64,000 nt of DNA from Microlunatus endophyticus (GTDB lineage Bacteria > Actinomycetota > Actinomycetes > Propionibacteriales > Propionibacteriaceae): NCBI RefSeq assembly GCF_014646195.1, contig NZ_BMMZ01000004.1, positions 248,001 through 312,000 of the forward strand, given 5' to 3'. How positions within the stretch are numbered: the stretch's first letter is position 1; every line of letters starts with the position of its first letter. The notes under the pieces were generated by a model. The model was given only the letters and a program-made list of their open reading frames with translations. It was not told where the DNA came from and did not search any database. Positions 33,773 to 42,746 of the stretch are shown here, piece after piece. Position numbers and translations under genes: made by a program.

Positions 33773-35122
33773 ATGCCGCTGACCTGGACCCTGAAGGGCG
33801 ACGGCCGGACCGTTCCGGCCGACCAGATCGTCGCGCCGTACGAGCGGCTGAGCTGGCCGCGCACCATCGGCATCGGCGCCCAGCACGTCGTGGCGATGTT
33901 CGGCGCTACTTTCCTGGTGCCGGTGCTGACCGGGTTCCCGCCGAGCACGACGCTGTTCTTCTCCGGGATCGGCACGATCATCTTCCTGATCATCACCGCC
34001 AACCGGCTGCCCAGCTATCTCGGATCCTCCTTCGCCTTCATAGCGCCGATCACCGCCCTGAGCGCCGAGCACGGCCGCAGCGGCGTGCTGGTCGGCATCA
34101 TCGCGGTCGGACTGCTGTTGCTGATCATCGGACTGATCGTCCAGCTCACCGGCACCCGCTGGCTGGAGGTGCTGATGCCGCCGGTCGTCGCCGGCGCGAT
34201 CGTCGCGCTGATCGGACTCAACCTCGCGGGAACCGCCAAGAGCAACTTCGTCAAGCAGCCGGTGGTCGCGGTGATCACGCTGCTGGCCGTGATCCTCTCC
34301 GCTGTGGTGTTCCGCGGCCTCCTGGGCCGGCTGTCGATCTTCGTCGGGGTGGCGATCGGCTACGTCGCCGCGGTGATCGGCGGCGACGTGGACTTCAGTG
34401 CGGTCTCCAAGGCCGCCTGGCTCGGGCTGCCCGACTTCACCGCTCCGACCAATCCTTTCTCCCATCCCGAGTTGTGGGGCATCCTGCCGGCGTTCCTGCC
34501 GATCGTGCTCGCCCTGGTCGCCGAGAATGTCGGACACGTCCGCGGAGTCGCCCAGATGACCGACCCGAGCGTCAACCGGCTGACCGGGCGGGCGTTGATG
34601 GCCGACGGTCTGTCGACCATGCTCGCCGGTGCCGGCGGCGGTTCGGGCACCACCACCTACGGCGAGAACATCGGGGTGATGGCGGCCACCAAGGTCTACT
34701 CGACCGCCGCCTATTGGGTCGCCGCACTGGTGGCGATCATCCTCGGCATGTCACCCAAGATCGGCGCCGCGATCAACACCATCCCTGCCGGCGTGCTCGG
34801 TGGCGTGACGACAGCCCTCTACGGCCTGATCGGGATCATCGGCGTCAAGATCTGGATCGACAACCGAGTCGACTTCTCCCGACCGGCCAACCAGTTGACC
34901 GCCGCAGTCGCGTTGATCATCGGCATCACCGATCTCACCTTCCACGAGGGCCAGGTGACCATCGGCGGCATCGCACTGGGCAGTATCGCGGCTGTGCTGA
35001 TCTACCACCTGATGAAGATCATCGGCCGGTGGCGGGGGACCGATCCGGGCCGGCCCGCAGAGCCGGACATCCGTGCCGACCTGGAACCGGCCGACGAACC
35101 GAGACCGCGCCGCGGGCTGTGA
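33773..35122 (+). CDS. uraA: Uracil/xanthine permease, NCS2 family
   Basis: 449 residues, fourteen-helix NCS2 fold. Diagnostic pieces: IGAQHVVAMFGATFLVPVLTG, SSFAFIAPI, the glutamate of ALVAENVGHV in helix 8, and GGGSGTTTYGENIGVMAATKVYS in helix 10. Imports uracil by proton symport. A soluble acidic tail of ~30 residues follows. No PyrR or riboswitch element is evident in the 43-base leader. Confidence 0.92.
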   Translation: MPLTWTLKGDGRTVPADQIVAPYERLSWPRTIGIGAQHVVAMFGATFLVPVLTGFPPSTTLFFSGIGTIIFLIITANRLPSYLGSSFAFIAPITALSAEHGRSGVLVGIIAVGLLLLIIGLIVQLTGTRWLEVLMPPVVAGAIVALIGLNLAGTAKSNFVKQPVVAVITLLAVILSAVVFRGLLGRLSIFVGVAIGYVAAVIGGDVDFSAVSKAAWLGLPDFTAPTNPFSHPELWGILPAFLPIVLALVAENVGHVRGVAQMTDPSVNRLTGRALMADGLSTMLAGAGGGSGTTTYGENIGVMAATKVYSTAAYWVAALVAIILGMSPKIGAAINTIPAGVLGGVTTALYGLIGIIGVKIWIDNRVDFSRPANQLTAAVALIIGITDLTFHEGQVTIGGIALGSIAAVLIYHLMKIIGRWRGTDPGRPAEPDIRADLEPADEPRPRRGL

Positions 35123-35134
35123 GGTCGGCGGGTG

Positions 35135-35169
35135 ATTGTCGGGGAGGAAATTGTCGGACGGGGATTGTC
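35135..35169. repeat. Direct repeats between uraA and rhomboid genes
   Basis: ATTGTC occurs three times at 15- and 14-base spacing in the 45-base convergent gap, with G-rich spacers. It resembles a young or decaying 15-base tandem repeat. Confidence 0.55.
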
Positions 35170-35812
35170 AGCGCCGGCCGTGCAGCACTCTGGCCGCGAC
35201 CACGCCGCCGACCGCGCCACCCAGATGCGCCTGCCAGGAGATCCCGGCCTGGCCGGGGAACACACCCCAGATCAGCCCGCCGTAGAAGAACAACACGGCA
35301 ACGCCCAGGATGATCCGTCCCGGTCGCCGGTCGAAGAACCCGCGGGTGATGACGTAGGTCAGCCAGCCCATGATGAGCCCACTGGCACCGAGCACGATGG
35401 TGCCCGCGGGCGTCAGCAGCCAGGCGGCCAGCCCGGAGAAGATCACGCAGATCAGCGACGCCTTGACCCAGCGGGCGAAGCCGCCCAGCGCGGTGATGAA
35501 GCCAAGCACCAGGAACGGCAGCGAATTGCCCTGCAGGTGCTCGAAGCTGCCGTGCAGGAACGGGGCGCTGAAGATCTCGGGCAGCCCGGTGACCTCTCGG
35601 GCATGGATACCGTATTGGTCGAGCGAGTTGCCGGTCGCCTGGTCGTAGAACTCCAGCAGCCACATGAATCCGAGCACGCCCAGCACCAGCAGGCCCGCCG
35701 CGATCGGATTCATCCGGTCCCGTCCGCCGCGGTGCAACGGCACACCGGGCGCCCGCGCAGGGCCGTACGGCCGGTACGACTGCGGGGCCGCGTCTGGTCG
35801 CCGCCAAGTCAT
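35168..35812 (-). CDS. Rhomboid-family intramembrane serine protease
   Basis: 214 residues, six helices. Catalytic Ser in GASGLIMGWL and His in WQAHLGGAVGG, with FLHGSFEHLQGNSLPFLVLG before them (the HxxxN pocket). Cuts substrates within the membrane; targets unknown. An N-terminal cytoplasmic Pro/Arg-rich stretch precedes helix 1. Divergent from an alpha/beta hydrolase. Confidence 0.92.
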   Translation of the reverse strand: MTWRRPDAAPQSYRPYGPARAPGVPLHRGGRDRMNPIAAGLLVLGVLGFMWLLEFYDQATGNSLDQYGIHAREVTGLPEIFSAPFLHGSFEHLQGNSLPFLVLGFITALGGFARWVKASLICVIFSGLAAWLLTPAGTIVLGASGLIMGWLTYVITRGFFDRRPGRIILGVAVLFFYGGLIWGVFPGQAGISWQAHLGGAVGGVVAARVLHGRR

Positions 35813-35906
35813 GGTCGCTGCCCATTCATGGTGCTTCGAGAGTATCCGGGGCGGTCAACCTCGCCGGATCCGCTCCCGCTGCCGCTCGTGACTGCTGCTC
35901 CGCCTC

Positions 35907-35919
35907 TAGAGTCGGGTCA
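35907..35919 (+). promoter_or_regulatory. -10 element of a leaderless promoter (hydrolase)
   Basis: TAGAGT ends six bases before the ATG and no Shine-Dalgarno lies between. Confidence 0.5.
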
Positions 35920-36821
35920 TGACGCTTCCGGTCGACCCCGACCTGAGACCCGTTTCCGTCGCGACCGCGGACGGGTCCGGAGCCCACTACTGGGTGTGGG
36001 GTGATCCGGCGGCGACCACCACCGTCGTCGCGGTGCACGGCTTCCGGGGCGACCATCACGGGCTGCTGCCGATCGTCGTCGGACTGGACGACGCCCGGGT
36101 GGTGACGCCCGATCTGCCGGGTTTCGGCGTATCGGCCGCCTTCGACTCCGGCCCGCACGATGTGGACGCGTACGCGGCCTGGCTCACCACGTTCTGCCGG
36201 CAACTGCATCGGACCGGCGACCGGTTGGTCGTCGTCGGACACTCATTCGGCTCGGTGATCGGTGCCGCCGCGGTGGCCGGCGGCCTGTGTCCGGATGCGC
36301 TGGTGCTGATGAATCCGATCGCGGCTCCCGCACTTGCCGGCCCCCGCGCGGTGCTCTCGACGATCGCACTCGGCTACTACCGCGCTGGTGCGCGGCTGCC
36401 GGAATCGCTCGGCAATGCATTGCTCACCAACCCGGTGATCGTCCGTGCACTCAGCGAGGTCATGGCCCACACCGCCGATCCCGCTCTGAGGTCCTGGATC
36501 CATGATCAACACCGCCGCTACTTCTCCTCGTTCGCCGACCGCCGGGTGGTTGTCGAAGCCTTCGAGGCATCCGTGTCGCACGACATCGGCGAGTACGCCG
36601 CACGGATCAGTGTGCCCACCCTGCTGATCGCAGGCGATCGTGACGACATCGTCCCGGTCGCCGCCGTGCAGCGGCTCGCCGGGGAGCTCACCGACAGCCG
36701 GTTGCTGGTGCTCGCCGATGTCGGGCACTTGATCCACTACGAAAGGGCCGAGCCTGCCGCGGCGGCGATCAACGAATTCCTTGCCCGCCGGCTGGGGGGA
36801 TCAACTTCCGGTAGGCCGTGA
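35919..36821 (+). CDS. Alpha/beta hydrolase
   Basis: 300 residues. Oxyanion region AVHGFRGDHHG, nucleophile elbow GHSFGS, acid in AGDRDDIVPV and the His in DVGHLIHYE. Probably a soluble esterase or C-C hydrolase; substrate unknown. The 3' end overlaps the convergent glycosyltransferase gene by 53 bases, a long overlap even for this tightly packed window. Confidence 0.88.
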   Translation: MTLPVDPDLRPVSVATADGSGAHYWVWGDPAATTTVVAVHGFRGDHHGLLPIVVGLDDARVVTPDLPGFGVSAAFDSGPHDVDAYAAWLTTFCRQLHRTGDRLVVVGHSFGSVIGAAAVAGGLCPDALVLMNPIAAPALAGPRAVLSTIALGYYRAGARLPESLGNALLTNPVIVRALSEVMAHTADPALRSWIHDQHRRYFSSFADRRVVVEAFEASVSHDIGEYAARISVPTLLIAGDRDDIVPVAAVQRLAGELTDSRLLVLADVGHLIHYERAEPAAAAINEFLARRLGGSTSGRP

Positions 36822-38025
36822 TCAACTCGGCCGCATGGTGCTCGGGACTGAAGGCCTGCCGGACGGTCGCTGCCGCCCGCGAGGCGGCGATCACCGGCGC
36901 CGGGTCGGCGGCGAGCCCGACCAGCGTTGCGGCCAGCCCGGCCTCATCCGATGGCGCCAGGATCCCCGGGCCGTCGAGACCTTCCTGCAGGGCCGGGTCG
37001 CAGTAGAGCACCCCGCGCAGCGCCATCACCGCCTCGACCACTGTCATCGGCTGGTTGTCGAAGCCGTACGACGTCAGCACGGCCAGTTGCGAAGCCGTCA
37101 GCAGCTCGGCCACGTGATCATGGTTCTGCCTGCCCAGGAAGGAGATCCCGGGCCGGCCGGCCGCAATTGCGATGGCGTCTTCCAGCTGTGGACCGGCACC
37201 GACAACGGTGGCCTCGATCGCGCCCGGACCGAGCTGGTCGATAGCCGCGACGACTGCCCGGACGAAGACCAGGATGCGCTTCTCGGGAACGCACCGGCCG
37301 ATCCAGATGATCTTGAGCGGACCGTCGACCGACGTCAGTACGGTGGCAGCGGGCACGCGGGAGACCGTGTTCGGCAGGACGGCGACGTTGTCGAGGCCCG
37401 CTCGCCGCAGCCGCTCGGCCTGGTGTGCTGATCCGGACAGCACCAGGTCGGCCCGCCGGGCGATCGTCAGCGTCATATTCCGCAGCGCGTTGTCAGCCGG
37501 TCGGTCGGCAAGGTCCGCGGTGGTCGGCGGCATGCCGGTGATCAGCTGGTGGAAGCGGCGTACCGCCGGTGCCAACAGCCGCTGACCTCTCGGCGGCGCC
37601 TGCCAGAAGAACGTGTGCACGGTGTGGACCACCGGAAGCCCGGCCTCGGACGCAGCGGCGGCGGCCGCGGTCGCCAGCCCGAATTCGGATTGCAGGTGGA
37701 CGACCTGGATCCGCCGGTCCGCCAGGAGGCGCGCGATCCGAGTCCGCGATCGACGGCTGTTGACCACGATCGGGAGGCCGAGCGCGGGAAGCGTGAAGCC
37801 GGACCGGATCCGTACGTGCTGGATCGCGGCGGCGGGCCGCACCCGTTCCCAGACCTCTTCCGGTGACGGCGACAGCAGCAGGACCGTGGCGCCGGTGGCG
37901 GCGAGCGCGGCAGCCTCCTGCAGCAACGCGGTCTGGGCGCCGCCGAGATAGCCGAGGCTGTAGTCGCAGACCACCGCGACGCGGAGGCCGTCGCCCACCT
38001 GCACGGCATCGGTCGGGGCATTCAT
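36769..38025 (-). CDS. Glycosyltransferase family 4
   Basis: 418 residues, GT-B fold. N-terminal glycine loop GYLGGAQTALLQEAA, central HLQSEFGLATAAA, and a donor domain with IIWIGRCVPEKRI and the E-x7-E region (GFDNQPMTVVEAVMALRG). A likely lipid- or polymer-directed sugar transfer at the cytoplasmic membrane face. It is divergent from a DMT exporter that is followed by a second GT4 gene; the trio may work together. Confidence 0.85.
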   Translation of the reverse strand: MNAPTDAVQVGDGLRVAVVCDYSLGYLGGAQTALLQEAAALAATGATVLLLSPSPEEVWERVRPAAAIQHVRIRSGFTLPALGLPIVVNSRRSRTRIARLLADRRIQVVHLQSEFGLATAAAAAASEAGLPVVHTVHTFFWQAPPRGQRLLAPAVRRFHQLITGMPPTTADLADRPADNALRNMTLTIARRADLVLSGSAHQAERLRRAGLDNVAVLPNTVSRVPAATVLTSVDGPLKIIWIGRCVPEKRILVFVRAVVAAIDQLGPGAIEATVVGAGPQLEDAIAIAAGRPGISFLGRQNHDHVAELLTASQLAVLTSYGFDNQPMTVVEAVMALRGVLYCDPALQEGLDGPGILAPSDEAGLAATLVGLAADPAPVIAASRAAATVRQAFSPEHHAAELITAYRKLIPPAGGQGIR

Positions 38026-38315
38026 GGTGGTTCAGCATGGCAGACCCGATCAACCCGCTGAGCAACGATTCAGGCTTGTGTGCCCGCTCAGTTCTGAGCA
38101 GTGGCTCAGCAAGTCAGGAGCCTGACCTGTCCGAGCGGTTCACTGGCGCTGTCAATCAGACCAGGGTGGGATCTTCGCGCTGCAGCCGTCCACCCAGAGT
38201 CTGTTCCGGATAACCCGACAGGACACAAGGTGGCTCACCACATCGCCAGCAACCCGCCCGGATGTCACGGTTGATCCATGCACAGCCACACGAGTCGATG
38301 CCAGCTGGAGTGCCG
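38026..38315. other. Divergent intergenic region with palindromes
   Basis: 290 bases between the GT4 gene and the DMT exporter, with no convincing ORF. Two perfect dyads are present: GCTCAG-TT-CTGAGC (38086-38099) and TCAGG-AG-CCTGA (38114-38125). They could be operator half-sites for the divergent genes. No match to a known regulator was recognised. Confidence 0.5.
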
Positions 38316-39263
38316 ATGATCGGACACGGCATGGCGACCGCGATCGCGATCACGCTGGCGGTGATCGACTCGAGTTGTTTCGCCGCGGCCGCGGTCTACC
38401 AGCAGCGGGCCGTCCGGAGGACCGTCCGGCATCGGCTCACGGTGCGGGAGCTGATCGCACTCCCGGCCCAGCCCGGTTGGCTCGGCGGCGTCGGTCTGGC
38501 GACCCTGGGCATCTGCCTTCATATCGTCGCGCTGGTGCTGGCGCCCGTGTCGCTGGTTCAGCCGATCGGAGTGCTCGGCGTCCCCATCGCGGTCCTGCTG
38601 GCCGCACGGCTCGCCGGACGCCGGCCGGCACGAGCCACGATCGTGCCGATCCTGCTGTGCCTGACCGGAATCGGCGCGTTCGTCTGGCTGACGGCATCGC
38701 AGGTCAGCTCCGACCACGTCGTGCCGGTGGGTGTGCTGGTCGTCGCCGAGGTGGTCGTACTCGCGGCGATGGCGGCGGGCGGATTGCTCGCCCATCACCT
38801 CCACGGCTGGTCCCGCTGTCTGGTCAACGCCGTCGCCGGCGCTCTGGGTGTCGGCATGGTCGCGGCCCTGATGCGCGCTCTGGTGCAGCATGTCGGCACC
38901 GATGCCGGACGGCTGTTCGATCTGCAGACGCTCGCCCTGGTCGGGCTGATGGCCCTCAGCGGAGCGGCCGGCGGCTGGCTGGTGCAGCAGGCGTACGCCA
39001 GCGGTCCCGCCGAGGTGGTGCTGGCCAGCCTGACCGTGATCGACCCGGTGATCGCCGTGGTCGTTGGACTGGTGGTGCTGGGTGAGGGCGCCGGGCTGAC
39101 GGCGACCACCGGGATGATCATGATCACCTTCGGGGTGATCGCTGCGACCGGTGTCGTCGTGCTCGCCAAGACCCATCCCGAGGTCGCGGTCCACAAGCGC
39201 CCGCGTCCCGAGGGCGGCTCGTTGCACGACGATCAGCGTGCGGTCGTCGAAAGCTCGTGGTGA
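38316..39263 (+). CDS. DMT-superfamily (EamA-like) transporter
   Basis: 315 residues, nine to ten helices in two repeats (ITLAVIDSSCFAAAAVYQQRAV; SLVQPIGVLGVPIAVLLAARLAGRRP; VVLASLTVIDPVIAVVVGLVVLGEG). Nearly identical layouts occur beside GT4 genes in other Actinobacteria, suggesting a lipid-linked or small-molecule flippase/exporter role (inference). The ATG five bases after GGAG is preferred over two others. Its last codons lie inside the first unit of a tandem repeat. Confidence 0.83.
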   Translation: MIGHGMATAIAITLAVIDSSCFAAAAVYQQRAVRRTVRHRLTVRELIALPAQPGWLGGVGLATLGICLHIVALVLAPVSLVQPIGVLGVPIAVLLAARLAGRRPARATIVPILLCLTGIGAFVWLTASQVSSDHVVPVGVLVVAEVVVLAAMAAGGLLAHHLHGWSRCLVNAVAGALGVGMVAALMRALVQHVGTDAGRLFDLQTLALVGLMALSGAAGGWLVQQAYASGPAEVVLASLTVIDPVIAVVVGLVVLGEGAGLTATTGMIMITFGVIAATGVVVLAKTHPEVAVHKRPRPEGGSLHDDQRAVVESSW

Positions 39264-39312
39264 AGAGGTCTGTGGTGAAGAGGTCCGTGGTGAAGAGGTC
39301 CGTGGTGAAAGG
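39257..39312 (+). repeat. 15-base tandem repeat carrying repeated GTG/Shine-Dalgarno-like signals
   Basis: Three full and one partial copy of gtggtgaagaggtcc, from the stop codon of the DMT gene to the start of the GT4 gene. Each copy has GTG codons in frame with the GT4 gene and an AAGAGG purine stretch, so several weak start sites could precede the real ATG. Confidence 0.9.
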
Positions 39313-39319
39313 AATGGCG

Positions 39320-40495
39320 ATGAAGATCGTGATCGGTGCCGACACCTATCCGCCCGATGTCAATGGAGCTGCCAACTTCTCGCAGCGGCTGGCGCGCGGG
39401 CTGGCCGCACGCGGACACCGGGTGCATGTGTTGTGCGCGTCCTCCACGGGCCCGCAGACGATCGAATACGACGGTGATGTGGTCGTCCACCGGATCAAGT
39501 CCTTCAGCTATCGCAAGTACGAGACCCTCCGGTTCGCGCTGCCGTGGCTGGTGACCCCCGAGGCCCAACGACTGATCGCCCAGGTGCGGCCCGATGTCGT
39601 TCACATCCAGTGCCACATGCTGATCGGTCGAGGCCTGGCAAGGGCTTCGCAAAGGGCCGGGATCCCCTACATCGCGACGAATCACTTCATGCCCGAGAAC
39701 GTTCTCGGCTATGCGCCCTTCCCGGACTGGGTCAAGCCCTCCGTCGGCCGGTGGACCTGGCGCGATCTCGCCTCGGTCTACGGAGCGGCCGATCTGATCA
39801 CCGCGCCGACGGCCCGGGCGGTCCAGCTGCTGACCGACGCGACCGGGCTGTACGCCGAGCCGGTCTCCTGCGGAATCGACTCCGACCGCTACTGGCGGGC
39901 GGCCCAGCACGCAAACGGTCGGGCAGCGGACGAGCGGACGATCTTGTTCGTCGGCCGGCTCGACCCGGAGAAGCGGATCGACGAGTTGATCAAGGCCCAC
40001 GCCAGGCTGCCGCTCGAGATGGGTGCCCGGCTGGAGATCGTCGGTGACGGTGAGCAGCGGCAGGCGCTGGAACGGCAGGCCATCGATTATGGAGTCTGGG
40101 ACCGCGTCGCCTTCCGTGGCAAGATCAGCGACGCCGAACTGCTGGACGCCTACGGTCGGGCCACGGTCTTCTGCATGCCGGGCATCGCGGAATTGCAGAG
40201 TCTGGTGACGCTGGAGGCGATGTCGGCCGGCAGGCCGGTGGTCGCCGCCGACGCGATGGCACTGCCGCACCTGGTGCATTCCGGTCACAACGGCTGGCTC
40301 TACACACCGGGTGACGTCGGAGAGCTCGCGATGCGGCTGTCGACCCTGCTCACCGATCCCGAGCTCTGCCGTCGGATGGGCCGGCACAGTCGGGGACTCG
40401 TCGCCCAGCACGCCCTGGGCGCCACCCTGGACCGATTCGAGGAGATCTACCAGGCGGCCGGCGCACGGACGCCGGTGCTGCTGCGCGCTGCCTGA
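39320..40495 (+). CDS. Glycosyltransferase family 4 (mannosyltransferase-like)
   Basis: 391 residues. GT-B enzyme: MKIVIGADTYPPDVNGAANF, VVHIQCHMLIGRGLA, LFVGRLDPEKRIDELI, and AELQSLVTLEAMSAGRPVV with the nucleotide-sugar E-x7-E. Resembles actinobacterial phosphatidylinositol/diacylglycerol alpha-mannosyl or glucosyl transferases. I place the start at the ATG six bases after GAAAGGA. Reading from the upstream GTGs would add a repeated VVKRS leader with no counterpart in GT4 enzymes. Confidence 0.87.
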   Translation: MKIVIGADTYPPDVNGAANFSQRLARGLAARGHRVHVLCASSTGPQTIEYDGDVVVHRIKSFSYRKYETLRFALPWLVTPEAQRLIAQVRPDVVHIQCHMLIGRGLARASQRAGIPYIATNHFMPENVLGYAPFPDWVKPSVGRWTWRDLASVYGAADLITAPTARAVQLLTDATGLYAEPVSCGIDSDRYWRAAQHANGRAADERTILFVGRLDPEKRIDELIKAHARLPLEMGARLEIVGDGEQRQALERQAIDYGVWDRVAFRGKISDAELLDAYGRATVFCMPGIAELQSLVTLEAMSAGRPVVAADAMALPHLVHSGHNGWLYTPGDVGELAMRLSTLLTDPELCRRMGRHSRGLVAQHALGATLDRFEEIYQAAGARTPVLLRAA

Positions 40496-40518
40496 GCGGA
40501 CAGTGCTATGACAGCCCT

Positions 40519-41730
40519 ATGACTCGTTTCGCCGCACCAGAGATCAAGATCACCGACCTGCACCAGGCTATCTCGGCATCGATGACCAAGATCAGCCTGG
40601 AGCTGGTCGAGTTGTCCATGGCCCTGCATGCCGACCCGGAGCTGTCGATGGATGAGCATCGGGCGGCGGCCCGGATCAGTCAATTGCTGGAAGACCATGG
40701 GTTCAGCATCGAGCGCGGGATCGCCGGGCTGCCGACGGCGTTCCAGGGCTCCGTCGGCGAGGACAAGCCGGTGATCAGCTTCCTCTGCGAGTACGACGCG
40801 CTGCCCGGCGTCGGGCATGGCTGCGGTCACAACCTGATCGCCGCCGGTGGAGTGGGGGCGGCGATCGCGCTCAAGGAAGCGCTCGGAGATGATCTTGCCG
40901 GCACCATCCGGTGTATCGGCACTCCCGGCGAGGAGGGCAAGGGCGGCAAGATCATTGAGCTCCGGGAGGGCGTCTTCGACGACGTCGACGCGGCCCTGAT
41001 GTTCCATCCGGGCGTCTCGACCCAGCCCTGGCGGCATGCGACCGCCTGTGTTGACATCGACATCGTCTTCCACGGCATCGCCGCCCATGCGGCGGGATCG
41101 CCATCGCAGGGCCGGAGCGCGCTGGCGGCGGTGATCCAGCTCTTCAACGGGATCGATTCACTGCGCCAGTTCATCCCCGAGACGTCACGGATCCACGGCA
41201 TCATCACCGACGGCGGCCAGGCCGCCAATATCGTTCCCGAACGGGCCGCCGCCAACTTCATGGTGCGCGCCCTGCGCAGCACCGAGGTGAGCGAATTGCT
41301 GGACCGGGTGAAGGCGATCATCGAGGCGGCCGCGCTGGCCACCGGGACGACGTACGAGATCACCGCCGGCGAGGTGTATGCCGAACGCAAGAACAACCAC
41401 GTGATCGCCAGCCGCTGGGCTGCTCATCTTCAGCGGCTGGGGGAGTGGGTCGAGGAGCCGGTGCTGCGCGGCGGTACGGGATCCTCCGACATCGGCAACA
41501 TCAGCCTGGTGCTGCCGGCCATCCATCCCTACCTGCAGATTGCCGAACCGGGGACCCCGGGGCACTCGCACGCGATGGCGGCGGCGGCTGGTGAAGCACC
41601 CGCGCAGGAGCGGATGCTGCACATGGCCGAGGCGCTGGCCGCGGCCGGCGGCGACCTGCTGACCGAACCCGAACTGCTCGAGGCGGCCCGAGCCGAGTTC
41701 GCGACCTCGGAGCCGGACTTCCCGGCCTGA
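40519..41730 (+). CDS. M20-family amidohydrolase/aminoacylase
   Basis: 403 residues. Metal-site motifs: HADPELSMDEH, CEYDALPGVGHGCGHN, TPGEEGKGGK, and the late GTPGHSHA. This is the M20D branch that includes p-aminobenzoyl-glutamate hydrolase subunits and amino-acid deacylases. Cytosolic. The gene follows the GT4 by 23 bases, but a functional link is not evident. Confidence 0.87.
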   Translation: MTRFAAPEIKITDLHQAISASMTKISLELVELSMALHADPELSMDEHRAAARISQLLEDHGFSIERGIAGLPTAFQGSVGEDKPVISFLCEYDALPGVGHGCGHNLIAAGGVGAAIALKEALGDDLAGTIRCIGTPGEEGKGGKIIELREGVFDDVDAALMFHPGVSTQPWRHATACVDIDIVFHGIAAHAAGSPSQGRSALAAVIQLFNGIDSLRQFIPETSRIHGIITDGGQAANIVPERAAANFMVRALRSTEVSELLDRVKAIIEAAALATGTTYEITAGEVYAERKNNHVIASRWAAHLQRLGEWVEEPVLRGGTGSSDIGNISLVLPAIHPYLQIAEPGTPGHSHAMAAAAGEAPAQERMLHMAEALAAAGGDLLTEPELLEAARAEFATSEPDFPA

Positions 41731-41752
41731 CGGACCGTGTCGCCGGAACGCA

Positions 41753-42274
41753 TCAGCCGGGAGTCGTGCGGCTGCGCCGTTCGATGAGGATCGTGTCGCG
41801 CCATCGCCCCGCCCACGGGCCGTGAGACATCCTGCCGATGCGTTCCCGACGGCCGACGACGCGGAATCCGAGCCGGTCATGCAGGGCGAGGCTGGCTGTG
41901 TTCTCCTCGAAGATGCTGCTCTGGATCGTCCAGATCCCTGCTGCCTCGGTGGCGTCGATCATGGCCTCGAGGAGCTGGCGGCCGACGCCCTGCCCGCGTG
42001 CTGCGTCGCCGACGTAGACGGAGTGTTCGACGACACCGCGATACACCGGCCGCGTCGAGGTCGGTGAGACGGCTGCCCACCCGACAACCGTCCCGTCCGC
42101 CGTGGCAGCCACAACCCGTGCGACGCCCAGTTTCTGGGCGTCGAACCGCTCCCAGTCACCGGGCGCGGACTCGAAGGTGGCATTCCCGGTCGCAATGCCT
42201 TCGGCGTAGATCGCCCGGACCGCGGGCCAGTCGTCGGCCTGCAACGCCCGCACCGCCACCGGGGCACCGGTCAT
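41753..42274 (-). CDS. arsN1: GNAT acetyltransferase, ArsN1/phosphinothricin acetyltransferase-like
   Basis: 173 residues. PAT-type GNAT: TFESAPGDWERF, EHSVYVGDAARGQGVGRQLL (acetyl-CoA loop), IWTIQSSIFEENTASLALHDRLGFRVVGRRERIG. PAT-like enzymes within ars operons are the ArsN1 group, which acetylate arsinothricin or phosphinothricin. Its ATG overlaps the arsR stop by four bases, so it is co-expressed with the arsenic regulator. Specificity (organoarsenical versus other amine) is inferred from context. Confidence 0.82.
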   Translation of the reverse strand: MTGAPVAVRALQADDWPAVRAIYAEGIATGNATFESAPGDWERFDAQKLGVARVVAATADGTVVGWAAVSPTSTRPVYRGVVEHSVYVGDAARGQGVGRQLLEAMIDATEAAGIWTIQSSIFEENTASLALHDRLGFRVVGRRERIGRMSHGPWAGRWRDTILIERRSRTTPG

Positions 42275-42636
42275 GGGCGCGGGAGCTGGTCGAGCAGATC
42301 GATCCGACCGGGGAGGGCCCAGTAGTAGACCCAGGTGCCGCGGCGCTCGCAGTCGATCAGGCCGGCCTCACGCAGCTTGCGGAGGTGGTGGGAGACGGTC
42401 GGCTGGGAGACGCCGACATCCTGGATGTCGCAGACGCAGACCTCGCCCCGGGCTCCGGCGATCCGCGAGTAGAGCCGGAGCCGAACGGGGTCGGCCAGTG
42501 CTTTGAGCAACCCCGCCAGCTCTTCGGCCAGGGCGGGTGACAACTCGTCCCCCACCGTGCCCGGCGCACAGACCGGGGCTGTGCCAGGTCCGGAAATCCG
42601 GAGCAGCTGCTCCGGCACATGGTTGGTGGCGGTCAC
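42271..42636 (-). CDS. arsR: Arsenical resistance repressor
   Basis: 121 residues; ArsR/SmtB winged helix. The As(III)-binding CVC motif in EVCVCDIQDVGVSQPTVSHHLRKL at the DNA-recognition helix is the classical ArsR site. Derepression by arsenite is therefore expected. GTG start; divergent from the arsenic-detoxification operon over a 110-base gap containing a dyad. Confidence 0.93.
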   Translation of the reverse strand: MTATNHVPEQLLRISGPGTAPVCAPGTVGDELSPALAEELAGLLKALADPVRLRLYSRIAGARGEVCVCDIQDVGVSQPTVSHHLRKLREAGLIDCERRGTWVYYWALPGRIDLLDQLPRP

Positions 42637-42658
42637 ATCACCTATGGTGACACTCGTA

Positions 42659-42673
42659 TTGACAACTGTCGAA
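42659..42673. promoter_or_regulatory. Dyad in the ars divergent promoter, candidate ArsR operator
   Basis: TTGACA-AC-TGTCGAA: inner arms GACA/TGTC are perfect and the outer bases nearly so. The left half also reads as a -35 TTGACA toward the flavoprotein gene, so ArsR binding would block polymerase (inference). Confidence 0.55.
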
Positions 42674-42746
42674 CCAGCGACCAGGATTGCTGCATCGACA
42701 TTCGTCTAATCACGCGGTCCCGTGACTGCAGACAGAGGTGTTCCTG

